Of a DNA stretch of 64,000 nt, positions 63,320-64,000 are shown piece after piece. Position 1 is the first letter of the stretch, and each line of letters begins with the position of its first letter. The DNA comes from AP-15 sp963700185 (GTDB taxonomy: Bacteria > Pseudomonadota > Alphaproteobacteria > ATCC43930 > CGMCC-115725): assembly GCA_963700185.1 (NCBI GenBank), contig CAVOWP010000004.1:1-64000 (forward strand). The letters run 5' to 3'. The translations under genes and the position numbers were made by a program. Below the pieces are notes generated by a model. The model was not told where the DNA came from, searched no databases, and saw only the letters and a program-made list of their open reading frames with translations.

Positions 63320-64000
63320 TCACGAGTGATTGGGCGGGACGACGACGCAGGGGAGTTGGCGGTGGTTGAGACGCGCGCAGGCGCCCGACGCGGCGCTCGC
63401 CGACAAATGGGCGAGGCGGGCGCGATAGAGGACCTTGTTGCCGAACGGCGCGGTGGGCTGCAGCGCTAGAGCAGCGGAGTGGAGCTCGTGTGGCGCCTGG
63501 GCGCGGGCGCCCTCCGCCACCGAGCGGGCCAGGCCCGGACTCGCGAAGGCGCCTACCTGGATCGCCCAAGCACCGCCGGGCTCGGCAGGATGGCTCGGCT
63601 GTTGCCGCGGTGACGGCGCGGCGGGTCGGTAATAGGCCGCGGGGGTCGCCGCGGCAATCTGGTGGGCTCTTGCCGGCGCCGGGACGCGAATCGTCCCGAT
63701 CGAGGCATGGCCGTCAGCCGACGCCATCTTCATCCCGGAGGCCGCGGGCGGCGGAGCGGACCCGCAACGATCGTTGGAATTATAGGCCGCGTTCCTGTCG
63801 CATTCGTTCGCCGCAACCTGCCGAGCCGAAGCCGCGTGCGACACCGTTGCCGGCTGGGCGAGTGAGGTGCATGGGTGGCTGGGATCGTAGGCCGCGTTCA
63901 CGTCGCAGCCATTCGCGCCCAGTTGGGGGACCATGGCCGTTTGGATCGGCGCCGGTTGCTCTGCGGCGTGCAGCAGGGTCGTGCAGGGATGGTTCGGGTT
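63320..64000 (-). CDS. SPOR-domain protein, 5' end outside the window
   Basis: At least 226 residues are visible. The C-terminal SPOR domain (GGAWAIQVGAFASPGLARSVAEGARAQAPHELHSAALALQPTAPFGNKVLYRARLAHLSASAASGACARL) binds denuded septal peptidoglycan. Before it are Cys-containing repeats (NGCDVNAAYDPSHPC, NECDRNAAYNSNDRC, and NPNHPC at the edge) and a Pro/Ala linker. In alphaproteobacteria such tails often end D,D-carboxypeptidases or lytic enzymes, so the missing part may be catalytic. The 63103-63319 gap shows no gene. Confidence 0.8.
   Translation of the reverse strand, partial: NPNHPCTTLLHAAEQPAPIQTAMVPQLGANGCDVNAAYDPSHPCTSLAQPATVSHAASARQVAANECDRNAAYNSNDRCGSAPPPAASGMKMASADGHASIGTIRVPAPARAHQIAAATPAAYYRPAAPSPRQQPSHPAEPGGAWAIQVGAFASPGLARSVAEGARAQAPHELHSAALALQPTAPFGNKVLYRARLAHLSASAASGACARLNHRQLPCVVVPPNHS

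Overview
The window is a GC-rich stretch of bacterial chromosome, most likely from an alphaproteobacterium. The evidence is its many CaiB/BaiF CoA-transferases, luciferase-like (LLM) oxidoreductases and SDRs, a SPOR-domain protein at the right edge, a Flp-type pilin and the style of its palindromic repeats. I cannot place it to genus. Most genes are catabolic or oxidoreductive and sit in short operons facing both ways.

Layout. 0-8 kb: an MHS-type MFS transporter broken by one nonsense codon, an LLM oxidoreductase, a solute-binding-like protein followed by an amidase, and a minus-strand operon (alpha/beta hydrolase, NIPSNAP, LLM). 8-18.5 kb: a dihydrodiol-dehydrogenase-like SDR with Rieske dioxygenase alpha and beta subunits, a CoA-transferase, an enolase-superfamily enzyme with a GlcG-like protein, a class C beta-lactamase-like hydrolase, two SDRs and a deazaflavin-type nitroreductase. 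18.6-31.3 kb is an accessory island: an SDR tail remnant, a GHKL ATPase with a nuclease-like C-terminus, a Panacea (DUF4065) antitoxin with an unrecognised partner, catabolic genes (CoA-transferase, hydrolase, hydroxyisobutyrate-dehydrogenase family), two RHH/ParE toxin-antitoxin pairs and decayed pieces of others, and an AT-richer gene joining a TIR domain to a CobT-type von Willebrand A domain. That last gene is cut by an IS4-family element. 31.4-44.7 kb: GMC oxidoreductase, CBS protein, hydrolase, small secreted Gly-rich proteins, an NHL propeller, a thiolase with its DUF35 partner, a double-domain CoA-transferase, SDR, MFS and a ferritin-like protein, ending at tRNA-Thr(GGT). 44.8-52.3 kb: small exported or membrane proteins, a CNT nucleoside transporter, and a tandem duplicated class III nucleotidyl cyclase. 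52.4-64 kb: MmgE/PrpD, a BisC-type molybdoenzyme, an operon of LLM, glutamine-synthetase-like, N-formylglutamate amidohydrolase-like and isochorismatase-like genes, a hydrolase, a Flp pilin, a GT87 protein, another hydrolase and the 3' part of a SPOR protein.

The best candidate for an undescribed system is the TIR-CobT gene (28313-31263). If the IS is removed with one copy of its 9-bp target duplication, one 542-codon frame is restored: an N-terminal TIR domain with its putative catalytic Glu, then a CobT C-terminal VWA domain. The IS sits inside the metal-binding DxSxS motif. Imperfect direct repeats carrying a palindromic element and a copy of the 3' tail of the neighbouring GMC gene bracket the module.

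A second global feature is that many otherwise well-conserved genes carry a single-base frameshift. I count 16 one-base insertions against 3 one-base deletions. This bias looks more like a sequencing or assembly artefact than natural decay, so genes listed as pseudogenes for that reason may be intact in the organism.
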